A stretch of DNA of 63,086 nucleotides from Planctomycetia bacterium (GTDB lineage Bacteria; Planctomycetota; Planctomycetia; Gemmatales; Gemmataceae). Positions 37,836-46,016 of the stretch are shown one piece after another. Each line of letters begins with the position of its first letter. Within the stretch, counting starts at the first letter, position 1. The stretch lies in contig SYLG01000136.1 in assembly GCA_005808665.1 (NCBI GenBank), positions 1 through 63,086 on the forward strand, read 5' to 3'. The notes beneath the pieces are model-generated. The model saw nothing but the letters and a program-made list of their open reading frames with translations. It ran no database searches and was not told the DNA's origin. The translations under genes were made by a program, and so were the position numbers.

Positions 37836-38912
37836 TTATTTCGCCTTGGGTTTTTGGGGTTGACCCTTGAGTTGGGCAATTCGACCTTCAGCGATTTCCC
37901 CCGGTCGGGAGTTTGGACTGATTCGTAAAATTTGTTCAAATGCGGTAATGGCCTGTTGGGGTTCGCCTGCCGAAAGGTTGGATTCTGCCAAAAGCAAAAG
38001 GGCTTGGGCCCATTTATCCTGAAGTTGTTCCGCGGCAAATCGAAGGGATTCCGGGCTGGTTTGCAAGTCTTTGATGAGTTTTTTTGCCTCCACGATTTCA
38101 ATGGATTGACTTTGTTGTTGGGCGACCCAGTCCAGTTTTTCCAGGGCATTGGCGATCTGTTTACGGGATAAATCCTCCTTGGCAGAGCGAAGCAGGTCAG
38201 CAAGGTTGGTGCCTGGTGTTGATTTGGTTGTGGAACGGGACATCAGGACTCCAGGTGATTCGGTCCCATTGATTTTGTGCTTTGCCAGGATGTCTTTAAG
38301 GGTTGGGTCAGGTATTGCCAGAATGCTGGATGGATCAGTGTTACGCCGAAGGAGTTCTGTCATGTAGGTTGCTTCCTGACGAATCACGGAATCGTTTGGG
38401 TTTTCCAAAACCCGGGCCAACAGGATTTCGGCTCCTACCGTATCCTTTTGCATCAGCTTGGCAATGGCATCATGAAAAAGGACCAACAAGGCATCGGACT
38501 CGTTTTCCCATTGAAAACGGGCACGGTCCAGTTGGGCAGCGAGTGCTTGGGAATTTTGAAACCCTTCCACGCTCAGGATTACCTTGCCTTCGGGTGAAGC
38601 AAATACCATGGTGGGAACACTTCGAATTTTTAACGCTTCTGTCACAGGACGATTAGCCAGGGCACTAATGTCTGAAATAATCCAATGTTTTTTGAATCGT
38701 TCAAGGATGCCAGGGTCGGCAAAGGTTTCCTTCTTCAGTTTTTGACACCATTGGCAATCCGGGCTTGAGATCAAAATAAACAGGGGTTTTTGCATCTCCA
38801 ATGATTCGGCACGGGCCAATTTGTAATCCTCGATAAACCGTATTTCACCTTGGCAATGACCTAATCCCGCATGAAGGAAAAGTGTTGCCAAAACGGGAAT
38901 AATACGAAACAT
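37836..38912 (-). CDS. Exported thioredoxin-fold protein with TPR C-terminus
   Basis: 358 residues from the ATG at 38912, which follows GGAGG at five bases; an ATG at 38924 is less suitable. Signal peptide to about residue 20. A thioredoxin-like domain (about 25-135) has the active-site pair Cys53-Gln-Trp-Cys56 ('PDCQWCQKLKK') and a cis-Pro ('VPTMVF'). The rest is helical with TPR-like repeats near the end ('AITAFEQILRISPNS'). Probably a periplasmic disulfide reductase or sensor. It is downstream of xerC on the same strand, 30 bases apart. Confidence 0.78.
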   Translation of the reverse strand: MFRIIPVLATLFLHAGLGHCQGEIRFIEDYKLARAESLEMQKPLFILISSPDCQWCQKLKKETFADPGILERFKKHWIISDISALANRPVTEALKIRSVPTMVFASPEGKVILSVEGFQNSQALAAQLDRARFQWENESDALLVLFHDAIAKLMQKDTVGAEILLARVLENPNDSVIRQEATYMTELLRRNTDPSSILAIPDPTLKDILAKHKINGTESPGVLMSRSTTKSTPGTNLADLLRSAKEDLSRKQIANALEKLDWVAQQQSQSIEIVEAKKLIKDLQTSPESLRFAAEQLQDKWAQALLLLAESNLSAGEPQQAITAFEQILRISPNSRPGEIAEGRIAQLKGQPQKPKAK

Positions 38913-38942
38913 GATCGCCTCCATTCGCTTTGGTTGATCGGT

Positions 38943-39833
38943 TCAGGCCCGGGGGTGGGCCTTGGTGTAGTGGTCCCTTAGTTTGGTGGTGCTCAAGTGT
39001 GTGTATATTTGCGTCGTGGCCAGGCTTTTATGCCCAAGCAACTCTTGAACACCTCGAATGTCCGCTCCCTGATTGAGCAGGTGGGTGGCGAAGCTGTGTC
39101 GCAGGGAGTGGGGAGATGCTGCGGTATCGAGGCCCGCAGGACCCAAATATTTGGACAAAATCCGGCCGACACTTCGAACAGACAATCTTGTTCCATTTTT
39201 GTTAAGGAAAAGCGCTTGTGCCGCTTTGGGTTTGGCCATGGTATCCCGATCGGGCATCCATGCCTGAATGGAAGCAAGGGATTGGGGACCAAGGAAAACG
39301 ATCCTTTCCCTGCGACCTTTTCCCCGGACCGTGGCACAGGCCTCTTCGAGATCGAGGTCCTCGAGGTTTAACCCAATCAATTCCGCCACCCGAACTCCCG
39401 CCGAGTAGGCCGTTTCCAATAATGCTTTGTCCCTGCGACTCAAGGGCGAATCCCCTTGGGGAATGGCCAACATTCGTTGAATGCCCTCGGTGGGCAGAAA
39501 ATGAGGCAAGGGCTTCTCCTTGCGTGGCCCCCTCAGACCTGAAGCGGGATCCTGGTCCAGTTTTCCTTGCCTTCGCAAAAATCGACACCACGATCGAAGC
39601 GAGGCCAGGCGCCTGGCGATGGTGGACCGGGCGTATCCCTGTTCGTGGAGCCATGCCAACCAATTGCGAAGGATCCTTGGCCTAAGGTCATTCACGGTGA
39701 TTTTGGGTCCATGTTGGGAATGGAGGAATTCGATTGCCTGGGTAATGTCTTCGCGGTAGGATTTCACCGTATAGGCGGAGAAATTGCGTTCCAAAGCCAA
39801 ATGCTTCAGGAATTCGGCCATTGCCGATGTCAA
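38943..39833 (-). CDS. xerC: Site-specific tyrosine recombinase XerC/XerD-type
   Basis: 296 residues, normal for Xer recombinases. All catalytic residues are present: Arg148, Lys172, His242, Arg245, His268 and Tyr277 ('PHSLRHSFATH', 'LLGHKS', 'TQIYTHL'). A SAM-like core-binding domain covers about 4-90. It resolves chromosome dimers at dif with a partner Xer protein. The TTG start at 39833 lies seven bases after AGGAGG; the ATG at 39821 is the alternative. No neighbouring integron or phage genes, so it is taken as the housekeeping enzyme; the XerC versus XerD choice is less sure. Confidence 0.88.
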   Translation of the reverse strand: MTSAMAEFLKHLALERNFSAYTVKSYREDITQAIEFLHSQHGPKITVNDLRPRILRNWLAWLHEQGYARSTIARRLASLRSWCRFLRRQGKLDQDPASGLRGPRKEKPLPHFLPTEGIQRMLAIPQGDSPLSRRDKALLETAYSAGVRVAELIGLNLEDLDLEEACATVRGKGRRERIVFLGPQSLASIQAWMPDRDTMAKPKAAQALFLNKNGTRLSVRSVGRILSKYLGPAGLDTAASPHSLRHSFATHLLNQGADIRGVQELLGHKSLATTQIYTHLSTTKLRDHYTKAHPRA

Positions 39834-39968
39834 GGCGTAACCTCCTCAGGGTGAAAATCAGATTCTTTTAATAGAGTCGGCTTCACTAGGAGGTTATCGG
39901 ACCCTGGAGGAGATTTTCGTAAAGAAAACGACAGGCATAATCGACGCAATATCCCTATTGTTCCCAAT

Positions 39969-40715
39969 TTATGAAGAGGGTGGGTCGTCCAACTGCGTTA
40001 GTACTCCCGGATGGTTAAGCCCCAATACCTCACGGGAATAGAATGGTTCCCCAAAACGCTTTTGGATGGCCCAACCCCAGTAACGGGCTTGAATTTCAAT
40101 ATCTTCGATGGGGCCACCCATCTCCCTACCCTGAACCAATTGGGAGTGGTATGCACTACAAGCGGCCATTTTGGTCTCCATATGGGGGGTTATGTTTATA
40201 ACCACTTCCGGCTTGGCCACCTGTCGCAAATGAATGCTTGGAGCAAATAGGACTAGGGCTGGGTGGTGGGGCGTTCCTGGCAAATCGGTTTTGGAAAGTT
40301 TGGCCCAAAAACGGGCCCCTTCCACCAGGGCAGAAGCGGAAACATGGTCAGGATGGGAGTCCTCAGGGCAATGGGTAATGATTAATTTGGGCTTCAATTG
40401 ACGAATCCAGCCCGCCAAAATTGCTCGTGCCTCCAATGAATTGGTAAGGGACCGATTGGGTAGACCCAGGTTGATTCGGAAATCAATGCCTAGGATTTGG
40501 GTTGCCTTTGCGGTTTCCCTTGCACGGATTTCGGGAGTCCCGAAAGGGGTTGGTTCACCATTTGTCAGATCAATGACACCGACCTTTAGCCCTGCAGCTT
40601 TGAGGGCCAATATTGTTCCACCGGTACTAATTTCGGCATCGTCTGGATGGGCCATTATCACGAGCGTGTGCAATGTGGGAAGGTTTGACTGTTCTGAACT
40701 GGGTGAGGTTGACAT
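39969..40715 (-). CDS. LmbE/PIG-L family deacetylase (BshB1-like)
   Basis: 248 residues. Metal and catalytic motifs of the LmbE/PIG-L N-deacetylase family are present: 'AHPDDAE' (22-28) and 'EDSHPDH' (about 113-119). Together with 'SYHxxQ' type 'YHSQLVQG' it matches the BshB1 branch, which deacetylates GlcNAc-malate in bacillithiol synthesis. No other bacillithiol genes are in the window, so a different N-acetylglucosaminide could be the substrate. Divergent from kdsB, 60 bases apart. Cytoplasmic. Confidence 0.82.
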   Translation of the reverse strand: MSTSPSSEQSNLPTLHTLVIMAHPDDAEISTGGTILALKAAGLKVGVIDLTNGEPTPFGTPEIRARETAKATQILGIDFRINLGLPNRSLTNSLEARAILAGWIRQLKPKLIITHCPEDSHPDHVSASALVEGARFWAKLSKTDLPGTPHHPALVLFAPSIHLRQVAKPEVVINITPHMETKMAACSAYHSQLVQGREMGGPIEDIEIQARYWGWAIQKRFGEPFYSREVLGLNHPGVLTQLDDPPSS

Positions 40716-40775
40716 TCGTCTTGCACCGGAGGGCTGATTGGTGTTCCAATGGGGATTAAGATAGGGAGGTTTGCC

Positions 40776-41546
40776 GTGTCCCGATTAATCGTTATTCCTG
40801 CCAGGCTTGCATCTTCACGGTTACCCGAGAAGCCCCTTCTGAAGGAAACCGGGAAATACCTGATCCAGCATGTTTATGAAGTTGCCTGTCGATCCAATCG
40901 GGCGGACCGGGTGGTTATCGCCACGGATGATGAACGGATAATGGCCGCCGCCCGGAGTTTTGGGGCCGAAGCGCGAATGACTCGTAGCGATCACCCATCC
41001 GGAACGGATCGGGTTGCCGAGGTAGCCTTGGCCTTGGACTGTGACCTTATAGTCAACCTCCAGGGGGATGAACCCCAAATCGATCCGTCATCCCTTGACC
41101 TTTTGTTTGACCTTCTTGATAAAAACCCACAATCGCCGATGGCGACTTTGGCCACCCCCATTCCAAACGAGGAAGCCTACCTTAATCCCAATTGCGTCAA
41201 GGTGGTTATGGATGAAAATGGCAGGGCCCTTTACTTTAGCCGCAGTCCAATTCCCTATTACCGGGACAGTGTGGTAACCTTTGCAATGGACTTCCCTCCC
41301 GCATGGCAACATCTGGGTTTATACGGTTATCGAAAAGATTTTTTGCTTGGTGTAGGCAAAATGGCCCCCCATCCCCTGGAAAAAGCCGAAAAGCTCGAAC
41401 AATTGCGGGTCTTGGCACACGGAATCCCCCTAATGGTGGGGAAGGTGGTTCACAAGGGCCTAGGGATAGACACCCCGGAAGAATATAGGGCCTTTGTCGA
41501 TTTCTGCAAAAAAAACCAGGAAACGGCCATTTCCAAGGCGGCCTAA
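40776..41546 (+). CDS. kdsB: 3-deoxy-manno-octulosonate cytidylyltransferase
   Basis: 256 residues from the GTG at 40776, six bases after GGGAGG; this places 'SRLIVIPARLASSRLPEKPL' at the very N-terminus as in known KdsB, whereas an ATG at 40749 adds nine residues. Other hallmarks are 'VVIATDDERI', 'GTDRVAEVA' and 'NLQGDEPQIDP'. It activates Kdo as CMP-Kdo for lipopolysaccharide core synthesis in the cytoplasm. With lpxB at 55409 it shows that lipid A-Kdo is made. Confidence 0.95.
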   Translation: MSRLIVIPARLASSRLPEKPLLKETGKYLIQHVYEVACRSNRADRVVIATDDERIMAAARSFGAEARMTRSDHPSGTDRVAEVALALDCDLIVNLQGDEPQIDPSSLDLLFDLLDKNPQSPMATLATPIPNEEAYLNPNCVKVVMDENGRALYFSRSPIPYYRDSVVTFAMDFPPAWQHLGLYGYRKDFLLGVGKMAPHPLEKAEKLEQLRVLAHGIPLMVGKVVHKGLGIDTPEEYRAFVDFCKKNQETAISKAA

Positions 41547-41659
41547 TGCCTTTGAAACTAAAATCTTGCGGGGTTTTTGGCAGGGAATCGTTTTGAATCG
41601 TTGGTGACCTTTTATTCGAACACTAGCCGAGCTTCCCGCAAATTGTGAAGATGTCATTT

Positions 41660-43276
41660 ATGGCAAAGCACATTTTCGTGACGGGCGGCGTGGTAAGTTC
41701 CTTGGGGAAGGGGCTAACGAGTGCCTCGGTGGGTCTCCTTTTGGAGAAACGGGGCCTCCGGGTCAGGATCCAAAAATTCGACCCCTACATCAATGTCGAT
41801 CCCGGCACCATGAGCCCCTATCAACATGGCGAAGTTTATGTTCTTGACGATGGTGCGGAAACGGACCTTGACCTTGGCCACTATGAACGATTTACAACGG
41901 CCCCCCTCAATCGAGATTGTAATTTTACCACAGGACGCATTTATCTAAAGGTCATTCAAAAGGAACGCAAAGGGGAGTATTTGGGCCACACGGTTCAGGT
42001 GATTCCTCATGTTACCGATGAGATCAAAGAAGCCATCCGGCTGGTTGCCACGGACGAAGTGGATATTGTCATAACCGAAATAGGTGGAACCGTAGGTGAT
42101 ATTGAGGGTTTGCCATTCCTTGAGGCGATCCGCCAATTTGCCTTGGATGTGGGAAAGCAAAACTGCCTGTATATGCACCTGACCCTGATTCCCTATCTAA
42201 AGGCGGCAGGAGAGGCCAAAACCAAACCGACTCAGCATAGTGTGGGTCAATTGCGGCAAATTGGGATCCAACCTGATATTTTGATTTGCCGGACGGAAAG
42301 GGAAATGACCCCTGGAATGAAGGAGAAAATCGCCCTATTCTGTAATGTTCAAACCGATGCGGTCATTGAGGAGCGGGACAAAGAATTCTCCATTTATGAA
42401 GTCCCGCTTAGCTTGAATGAAAACAAACTTGATGAACTCATCGTGCAAAAACTGGGGCTTTCCAAAGCGAGGCCACTGGACTTGTCTGAATGGCATGAAA
42501 TGTTACACCGTTTGCGCAATCCACGCCACGAGGTGAGTATCGGTGTTGTTGGAAAATACATTCAATACAAGGACGCTTACAAGTCGATCTATGAAGCCCT
42601 CGACCATGCAGGAATTGCCAATTCCACGCGCATTTTAGTCCGGAAAATCGAAGCTGAAGAATTGGATAACAATAGCACGGACTCTGCCTTGGCCGGGTTG
42701 GACGGAATCCTTGTTCCCGGTGGTTTCGGCTATCGCGGAATTAGCGGAAAAGTGGAAGCCATCCGCTATGCCCGCGAAAAGGAAATACCCTTTTTTGGGA
42801 TTTGTTTGGGCCTTCAATGTGCCGTGATCGAGTTTGCCCGGAATGTAGCCAAGCTGGAGCGGGCCCATTCCACCGAAATCGACCCCGATTCTCCTCATCC
42901 GGTCGTTTGTTTGCTGGATGCGCAGCATGCCATCACCAATTTGGGTGGTACCATGCGCCTTGGTAACTATCCCTGTGCCCTAAAAAACAATTCCCGTGCG
43001 GCCGGGGCCTATGGCAAGGAACTCATCCAGGAAAGACACAGGCATCGATATGAATTCAATAACCAATACCGGGAATCTTTCCAAAAGTTGGGTATGGTTT
43101 TTACCGGGCTAAGTCCCGATTCCAAGCTGGTGGAAGTCGTGGAAATTCCTTCCCATCCCTGGTTTTTGGCGGTCCAATTTCATCCCGAATTCAAATCCAA
43201 ACCTACTGCCAGTCATCCGTTATTCAATGCGTTTGTGGCAGCCGCAATAAAAAAATCCACCTCCCAGGGAGCATAG
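41660..43276 (+). CDS. pyrG: CTP synthase
   Basis: 538 residues. The synthetase domain begins '[16 protein letters not shown]' (P-loop-like) and has '[19 protein letters not shown]'. The glutamine amidotransferase domain has the nucleophile in 'FGICLGLQ' and His-Glu in 'VQFHPEF'. It aminates UTP to CTP with ATP and glutamine. In-frame starts are at 41645 (GTG), 41651 and 41660; the last is chosen because family members start one or two residues before 'K(Y/H)IFVTGG'. Its stop codon is inside a strong hairpin. Confidence 0.97.
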   Translation: MAKHIFVTGGVVSSLGKGLTSASVGLLLEKRGLRVRIQKFDPYINVDPGTMSPYQHGEVYVLDDGAETDLDLGHYERFTTAPLNRDCNFTTGRIYLKVIQKERKGEYLGHTVQVIPHVTDEIKEAIRLVATDEVDIVITEIGGTVGDIEGLPFLEAIRQFALDVGKQNCLYMHLTLIPYLKAAGEAKTKPTQHSVGQLRQIGIQPDILICRTEREMTPGMKEKIALFCNVQTDAVIEERDKEFSIYEVPLSLNENKLDELIVQKLGLSKARPLDLSEWHEMLHRLRNPRHEVSIGVVGKYIQYKDAYKSIYEALDHAGIANSTRILVRKIEAEELDNNSTDSALAGLDGILVPGGFGYRGISGKVEAIRYAREKEIPFFGICLGLQCAVIEFARNVAKLERAHSTEIDPDSPHPVVCLLDAQHAITNLGGTMRLGNYPCALKNNSRAAGAYGKELIQERHRHRYEFNNQYRESFQKLGMVFTGLSPDSKLVEVVEIPSHPWFLAVQFHPEFKSKPTASHPLFNAFVAAAIKKSTSQGA

Positions 43277-43298
43277 GGCCCTAAACAAGGGCCCTATG
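43272..43298. terminator. Strong hairpin between convergent pyrG and cupredoxin-like gene
   Basis: CATAGGGCCCT (43272-43282) and AGGGCCCTATG (43288-43298) form a perfect 11-bp stem with loop AAACA. The pyrG stop TAG (43274-43276) lies in the left arm, and the opposing gene ends 21 bases further on. There is no U-tract, so a bidirectional barrier or RNA-stabilising structure is as likely as an intrinsic terminator. Confidence 0.55.
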
Positions 43299-43318
43299 GC
43301 ATTTGGCAGCCGATGGCT

Positions 43319-44074
43319 TTATTTGCCGGCTTTCAAATCAATGGTGACCTCAGTGGTTGCGCCTGCTTTGATCTTGACCGGAATGCCAACCCGGCCGCCC
43401 TGAACGAATCCGGTTTCTTCCTGCCAGGTTACCAAGTTGAAATCCCCGGCTGGGGCATTCTTCAGGGTAAATTTGCCTTCCTCATTGGTCACGGCAAAGT
43501 AGGGATGGGAAAATGTCCAGACATAAGCACCCATCCAGGGGTGAATGGTACATTCGATCCGACTTGGGGTGCGTCCCTGAAACCAATCGGTAGTCCTGAC
43601 CTCTTTGCTAGAAGGCACGATTTGATTGGCGTTTGGGTTTTTGCCTGTACTGATGATGCTTACATTGTGGGTGATGGGTGAGCTGTTTTTGGTGACAAGG
43701 GTTTGTCCCTCACGAATGCCCACCACATGCGGTTCGAATTTGCAGCAGGGCTGATCGAGTACCACATCATTGCTGGCAGCTTTTTCCAAGCTGGGATGGA
43801 CAGGCAACTTTACTTTGGGATCCTTGGCATCGGTTAACCACACCATAACCCATCGGACCCCTTTATTCTTGGGGTTGACAACGAATTTTTCGGAGGAGAT
43901 TTCACCCATGGAAAGGCAATGGTCCTGATCCTTGTTGATATTTAATTTGGCAGTCTGGGGGAGGACAGCATCCGCCCAGAGGACCTGCCCGGTAAGAGTG
44001 CCCCATTCCTGGGCATACGCCCCACAAGCGAAAAGAATTGTCGCAGTCATGGCGCAGGTTAGATTTCGAAACAT
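43319..44074 (-). CDS. Exported cupredoxin-like protein with C-terminal regulatory-type beta domain
   Basis: 251 residues with signal peptide to about residue 21 and AAGGAG upstream of the ATG. A cupredoxin-type copper site is visible: His136 ('PITHNVS') and Cys175-x2-His178-x2-Met181 ('ECTIHPWM'). A carboxypeptidase regulatory-like beta domain follows (about 190-250, 'FAVTNEEGKFTLKNAPAGDFNLVTW'). Such proteins are frequent in planctomycetes and resemble the methylamine-utilisation plastocyanin-like group. Probably a periplasmic copper electron carrier or structural protein; partner unknown. Confidence 0.78.
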   Translation of the reverse strand: MFRNLTCAMTATILFACGAYAQEWGTLTGQVLWADAVLPQTAKLNINKDQDHCLSMGEISSEKFVVNPKNKGVRWVMVWLTDAKDPKVKLPVHPSLEKAASNDVVLDQPCCKFEPHVVGIREGQTLVTKNSSPITHNVSIISTGKNPNANQIVPSSKEVRTTDWFQGRTPSRIECTIHPWMGAYVWTFSHPYFAVTNEEGKFTLKNAPAGDFNLVTWQEETGFVQGGRVGIPVKIKAGATTEVTIDLKAGK

Positions 44075-44175
44075 GGAAAGAAGGCTCCTTGGGGATGGTC
44101 GAGGCGGGACGGTTGCGGATTCACTCCCGCAATGCTACTTGATTTTATTCTAGGGCGAACCATGACCATGGAACA

Positions 44176-45237
44176 TCATTTTTTGTGCAATACATTGCTG
44201 ATATTCATGGAATTTACTGGCTCAATCCGTCCTTTTTCCGTGATTATTCCCCGAATCAGGTGGGCAGGGGTCACATCAAAGGCGGGATTGTAAACCCCGA
44301 TACCCACAGGAGCGATTGGTTGACCATGATATTCCGTAACCTCGGAGGGTTTGCGTTGTTCGATTGGTATCCCTGATCCATCCGAAAGGCTAAGGTCAAA
44401 GGTTGAGGAGGGGGCGGCCACATAAAAGGGAATGTTGTGGACTTTGGCCAAACAGGCAACACCATAGGTTCCAATTTTGTTGGCGGTATCGCCATTTGAG
44501 GCAATCCGGTCTGCCCCCACAATCACCATTTGGATTTTTCCCTCTTTCATTACCTGGGCCGCCATATTGTCGCAAATGAGGGTTACTGGGATCCCAGCCT
44601 GGTTTAATTCCCATGCGGTTAGCCTGGCCCCTTGTAATAGGGGGCGGGTTTCATCTGCAAAAACACGAAAGTTTCGACCCATTTCGTGGGCCCGATACAT
44701 CATTGCAAGGGCGGTTCCATACGACGCCGTTGCCAATCCACCCGCATTGCAATGGGTCAAAACGCCAAAGCCCTCCTGAATGAGAGCCTGTCCATTGTCT
44801 CCCATAGCCATGCACATGGCGTGGTCTTCGGATTGGATCTTCAAGGCCTCCTCTAACAGGAGTCCATGCCATTCTTCAAAGGGCCGTTTTCTAACGGATT
44901 TTTCAAAACAATTGAGCATCCTGCCAATTGCCCACGAGAGGTTGACGGCGGTAGGTCGACTGGAATTAAGCTTTATGGCAGCACTTTGAAGCTGCATTTG
45001 AAAGGTGGTTTGGCACACAGCATTCCGCAAAGCCACCAGTAAACCAAAGGCTCCCGCCAGGCCAATGGCCGGAGCTCCCCGAACGCGAAGGGAAACTATG
45101 GCCTCAAAAACCTCCTCCACATCAAAAAGGTCAATCTCCAAAAGTCGCATGGGTAGTAAAGTCTGATCGACCATCCGGAGGTGACCCGTGGGCCCACCCA
45201 CCCAGGTCACGCATAAGGGTACCTTGTAACCGCTCAT
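44176..45237 (-). CDS. mtnA: S-methyl-5-thioribose-1-phosphate isomerase
   Basis: 353 residues from the ATG at 45237, which overlaps the upstream stop (ATGA); an upstream frame extension to 45333 is unlikely. The catalytic Cys163 ('THCNAGGLATASYGTA') and Asp243 ('VGADRIASNGDTANKIGTY') of MtnA are conserved, as is 'RVRGAPAIGLAGAFG' (51-65). It converts methylthioribose-1-phosphate to the ribulose form in methionine salvage. No other salvage gene is in the window. It is the last gene of a coupled run with a HisN-like phosphatase and a beta-propeller cytochrome. Confidence 0.92.
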   Translation of the reverse strand: MSGYKVPLCVTWVGGPTGHLRMVDQTLLPMRLLEIDLFDVEEVFEAIVSLRVRGAPAIGLAGAFGLLVALRNAVCQTTFQMQLQSAAIKLNSSRPTAVNLSWAIGRMLNCFEKSVRKRPFEEWHGLLLEEALKIQSEDHAMCMAMGDNGQALIQEGFGVLTHCNAGGLATASYGTALAMMYRAHEMGRNFRVFADETRPLLQGARLTAWELNQAGIPVTLICDNMAAQVMKEGKIQMVIVGADRIASNGDTANKIGTYGVACLAKVHNIPFYVAAPSSTFDLSLSDGSGIPIEQRKPSEVTEYHGQPIAPVGIGVYNPAFDVTPAHLIRGIITEKGRIEPVNSMNISNVLHKK

Positions 45238-46016
45238 GCCTTGAATCCTTGAAAAAACTGGCGTGTTTTTTCGTGAACCAGGCCATTGGACGCCAGGACA
45301 TCGGATCTTTTGAGGTTCACACCTCCCTCCCAATCGGTCATTTTGCCACCCGCCTCTTCGATAATGGGAAACAAGGCGGCAATATCCCAGGGCTTGACTC
45401 CATATTCGATCATCGCTTCCCCTGAGCCTTGGGCAACAAGGACAAAACCATAAAAGTCACCAAAGCCCCTTAGCTGGGGGCACTCCCTGGAAAGCCGGAG
45501 GAAACCTTCCTCCACACCTGCCTTCTGAAACCATTTAAGACCGGAATAGTAGACTTGGCTTGGACCGAGATTAGCTTGCCTGGAAACCTGGATCCGCCGG
45601 TCGCCGACATAAGCACCCTCGCCTTTGCAGGCATGCCAGGTTTTTCCCAAAGCAGGAGCATGGGCAACACCGGCTACCATTTGGCCCCGGTACTCGAGAC
45701 CTACGAGCATAGCCCACATGGGGATACCACGGGTAAATGACCGGGTGCCATCTATGGGGTCGATGATCCACCTAAACCCAGAAGAACCCTGTTGATCGCC
45801 AAATTCTTCTCCAAGGAGGCCATCATTAGGGAAGAATTCCGATATCAATTCCCTGAGTTCATGTTCTGCCTCTTTGTCCGCAATGGTTACCGGGCTATGA
45901 TCCGGTTTCCATTCAATTTCAGTACCTTTTTCAAACCACTCTAGTGTTTTCTTTCCAATCCGTTCAAGCCATTCCAATACCAAACAATAGCGGTCCTTGA
46001 TATCCGACTTCATCAT
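45234..46016 (-). CDS. hisN: Histidinol-phosphatase-like inositol-monophosphatase family protein
   Basis: 260 residues. Metal-site motifs are 'GLLGEEFG' (Glu70, Glu71), 'DPIDGT' (86-91) and 'PWDIAALFPIIEEAGG' (near 210-225). 'GEEFG', 'RWIIDPIDGTRSF' and length match the HisN type of histidinol-phosphatase that completes histidine synthesis in many non-enteric bacteria; the gene symbol is therefore tentative. It overlaps mtnA downstream and the cytochrome gene upstream by four bases each. An alternative role on sugar or inositol phosphates remains possible. Confidence 0.8.
   Translation of the reverse strand: MMKSDIKDRYCLVLEWLERIGKKTLEWFEKGTEIEWKPDHSPVTIADKEAEHELRELISEFFPNDGLLGEEFGDQQGSSGFRWIIDPIDGTRSFTRGIPMWAMLVGLEYRGQMVAGVAHAPALGKTWHACKGEGAYVGDRRIQVSRQANLGPSQVYYSGLKWFQKAGVEEGFLRLSRECPQLRGFGDFYGFVLVAQGSGEAMIEYGVKPWDIAALFPIIEEAGGKMTDWEGGVNLKRSDVLASNGLVHEKTRQFFQGFKA

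Noticed and set aside
38943-39833. Xer-type recombinase as an integrase of a mobile island next to tRNA
   Set aside because: Length and motif layout are those of housekeeping XerC/XerD, neither tRNA is near it, and no att-like repeats or phage genes are present.
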